In this document: piece by piece, positions 62,276-64,000 of the stretch
Numbering within the stretch: the first letter of the stretch is position 1
Layout: each line of letters begins with the position of its first letter
NCBI RefSeq assembly: GCF_014836535.1
Contig: NZ_JACSQP010000003.1
Coordinates: forward strand, 320,966-384,965
From: Microbacterium pullorum
GTDB lineage: Bacteria > Actinomycetota > Actinomycetes > Actinomycetales > Microbacteriaceae
DNA length: 64,000 nucleotides
Direction of reading: 5' to 3'
Made by a program: the position numbers and the translations under genes
The notes under the pieces: model-generated
What the model saw: the letters and a program-made list of their open reading frames with translations, nothing else
Told to the model about the DNA's origin: nothing
The model's database searches: none

Positions 62276-64000
62276 ATGACTCGATCGCTGTCGTTCCCGC
62301 GCATTCTGCAACTTCTCGCCGCGCTGGGGGTGGCTGCCCTCATCCTCGTCTCGCTCTCGCCACCCGCCCGGGCCGCCACCACCGACTTCAGTGCGACCCC
62401 GGTCTCCCCCGACGCTCCCGCGAGCTCCGTCGCGCGGTCGGCCACCGGCAAACTCGCCGAGAACGACCCCGACGTGCTCGCCCGCACGGACGGGGCCCGC
62501 ACCGCCGTCATGATCAAGGTCGACGTCGACCCGGTGGCCGCCTACGCCGGCGGCCTCGAGGGTTTCGCCGCAACCAGCCCCGCCGTCACCGGCCGCGACC
62601 TCGCCGACTCCGACGTCGCGGCCTACACGCGCTACGTCGAGGAGCGCCTGGATGCCGCATTCGCCGAGGTCCAGGCATCCGTGCCCGAGGCTCGCCTGCT
62701 GTCGCGCCACGTCGTGGTGTACGGCGGCCTGTCGGTGATGATCCCCGCCAACCGGGCGAAGGACATCGCCGCGCTCGAGGGCGTCGCGGCCGTGCACGAC
62801 AACGCGCTGCGCCAGATCGCCTCCCCCACCGAGACCCCGGCGCCCGAGCCGACGCCCGGCGAGACAGCCGCGCCCGACGAGACCCCGACACCCGACGAGT
62901 CGCCCGCCCCCGAGGGCACGCCGGCACCGGGCGAGACCACCGCGCCCGAGGAGACCCCCGCGCCCGAAGAGACGGTGACGCCGGAAGAGACCCCGGCTCC
63001 CGAAGAGAGCCCCGCCCCGGCGGAGCCCCCGGCGCTCGAGACCTACGACGCCGGCGGCATCGACCCCGACGCCGCCACCTTCATCGGTGCGGATGCCGTG
63101 TGGCCGGGTCTCGGCGGACGCGACCAGGCCGGCGCCGGCGTCATCGTCGGCGTGATCGACACCGGCATCTGGCCCGAGCACCCGATGCTCGCCGACAACG
63201 GCATCCCCACCCCCGAGGGCGGGCCCTGGGCGTGCGAGTTCGGCGACGGCTCGGCCGGCGACGCCTTCGAGTGCAACGACAAGCTCATCGGCGCCCACGC
63301 CTTCCTCGACGCCTACCAGCAGCTAGCCGAGGAGCCCGCCGGCGCCATCGACTTCTGCTCCGCATCCGGCTGCTCGGCGCGCGACTCCGACGGGCACGGC
63401 ACGCACACCGCGACCACCGCCGCCGGCAGCGCCGTCGACAGCTCACCGGTGCTGGGCGTCGACCACGGCGCCATCAGCGGTGTCGCCCCGGGCGCCTCGG
63501 TCATCGCATACCGCGCCCTCGGCCCCGGCGGCGGATACAACTCCGACCTCGTCGCCGCCGTCGAACAGACGATCGTCGACGGCGTGGACGTCATCAACTA
63601 CTCCGTCAGCGGCTCGGCGAGCATCTACACCGATCCGGTGGAGATGGCCTTCCTCGACGCGTACGCGGCGGGGGTGGCTGTGCACGCCTCGGCCGGCAAC
63701 TCCGGCCCCGGCGCCTCGACCGCCAACCACGCGGGGCCCTGGACCACCACGGTGGCAGCGTCCACGTTCGACCGCGCGTTCACGACGACGCTGGAACTGT
63801 CCGCCGCCGACGGCGGCACGCTCACCAAGACCGGCGCGACCGTCACGCAGGGCGTCGCCGACGCTCCCGTCGTGCGCGCCGACGCCGTGCCCGGGTACAC
63901 CGGCGGCATCCGCTGCGAGCAGCCCTTCGCCGCCGGCAGCCTCACCGGCACCGTCGTCGTCTGCGAGCGCGGCGGCAACGGCCGCGTCGAGAAGGGCTAC
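62276..64000 (+). CDS. Secreted S8 (subtilisin-like) serine protease, 3-prime truncated
   Basis: The first 575 residues are present; the gene runs past the window. Sec signal peptide (1-33, cleavage after ARA), inhibitor-I9-type propeptide (about 65-180), then a Pro/Glu/Thr-rich acidic linker (about 182-250, ETPAPE-like units). The catalytic domain follows with Asp295 (VIDTGIW) and His374 (DGHGTHTA). GTVVVCERGGNGR at the end is the start of an inserted PA domain. The catalytic Ser should lie beyond the edge. GGAGG precedes ATG 62276. Confidence 0.9.
   Translation, partial: MTRSLSFPRILQLLAALGVAALILVSLSPPARAATTDFSATPVSPDAPASSVARSATGKLAENDPDVLARTDGARTAVMIKVDVDPVAAYAGGLEGFAATSPAVTGRDLADSDVAAYTRYVEERLDAAFAEVQASVPEARLLSRHVVVYGGLSVMIPANRAKDIAALEGVAAVHDNALRQIASPTETPAPEPTPGETAAPDETPTPDESPAPEGTPAPGETTAPEETPAPEETVTPEETPAPEESPAPAEPPALETYDAGGIDPDAATFIGADAVWPGLGGRDQAGAGVIVGVIDTGIWPEHPMLADNGIPTPEGGPWACEFGDGSAGDAFECNDKLIGAHAFLDAYQQLAEEPAGAIDFCSASGCSARDSDGHGTHTATTAAGSAVDSSPVLGVDHGAISGVAPGASVIAYRALGPGGGYNSDLVAAVEQTIVDGVDVINYSVSGSASIYTDPVEMAFLDAYAAGVAVHASAGNSGPGASTANHAGPWTTTVAASTFDRAFTTTLELSAADGGTLTKTGATVTQGVADAPVVRADAVPGYTGGIRCEQPFAAGSLTGTVVVCERGGNGRVEKGY

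Noticed and set aside
62800..63045. Cell-wall spanning region of a sortase substrate
   Set aside because: The Pro-rich stretch is internal, between propeptide and catalytic domain, not next to an LPxTG signal (the C-terminus is outside the window).

Overview
The window is high-GC, densely coded DNA with short intergenic gaps, frequent ATGA and TTGA start/stop overlaps, many GTG starts and TAnnnT promoters placed directly in front of start codons. Protein content (GTP-type PEP carboxykinase, four-subunit sdhCDAB, an Fpg/Nei glycosylase, RamB-like and FCD-GntR regulators, a Brevibacterium-type homoprotocatechuate dioxygenase) points to an actinobacterium, most likely a member of the Microbacteriaceae such as Microbacterium. 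The genus is an inference; no rRNA is present to confirm it. I saw no tRNA, rRNA, transposase or CRISPR array. The segment looks chromosomal, with a few accessory islets.

Layout. 0.1-1.2 kb: an AbiEi/nuclease-like protein followed by a three-copy 41-nt repeat. 1.2-9.7 kb: the mannitol PTS locus, with a MtlR-type regulator divergent from an orphan EIIB, HPr, Enzyme I, mtlA, mtlF, mtlD and a membrane-anchored hydrolase. 9.7-17.9 kb: one minus-strand operon encoding a BMP-type nucleoside ABC importer followed by cytidine deaminase, thymidine phosphorylase and adenosine deaminase, i.e. uptake plus salvage. 18.0-26.1 kb: housekeeping genes (manC, sdhCDAB, a YihY-like membrane protein, xthA, trpS). 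26.1-27.5 kb: a second AbiEi/nuclease-like gene bracketed by seven copies of a 17-nt motif in both orientations. 27.6-32.3 kb: a GNAT acetyltransferase, a DNA glycosylase and glpD-glpK. 32.4-36.1 kb: an FMN riboswitch and the ribD-ribE-ribBA-ribH operon. 36.1-43.2 kb: a small membrane protein, an MHS-type transporter, a three-gene ABC-2 exporter, and a tiny HTH regulator with a twin palindromic operator controlling a fused ABC exporter. 43.2-47.8 kb: pckG divergent from a RamB-like regulator, then an AlkZ-like protein.

47.8-62.2 kb is an aromatic catabolic island built around the homoprotocatechuate (3,4-dihydroxyphenylacetate) meta-cleavage pathway. It contains the ring-cleaving dioxygenase HpaD, semialdehyde dehydrogenase HpaE, an unusual FAH-RraA fusion in the place of HpaG, hydratase HpaH, aldolase HpaI and a succinate-semialdehyde dehydrogenase. 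It also has a single-component FAD phenol hydroxylase, a ThDP-dependent enzyme, an MHS transporter and two regulators (IclR and GntR). A shared palindrome, ATCRTATACGAT, lies in all three divergent promoter regions and ties the island into one predicted GntR regulon. Two GTTC-N7-GAAC boxes sit in the IclR/monooxygenase divergent promoter. 62.3-64.0 kb: a secreted S8 protease that runs off the end of the window.

The most unusual items are the rewired homoprotocatechuate island with its operator network, the small HTH protein with a promoter embedded in two 16-bp palindromes, and the two repeat families that flank the two AbiEi/nuclease-like genes at a near-constant 41-43 nt pitch.
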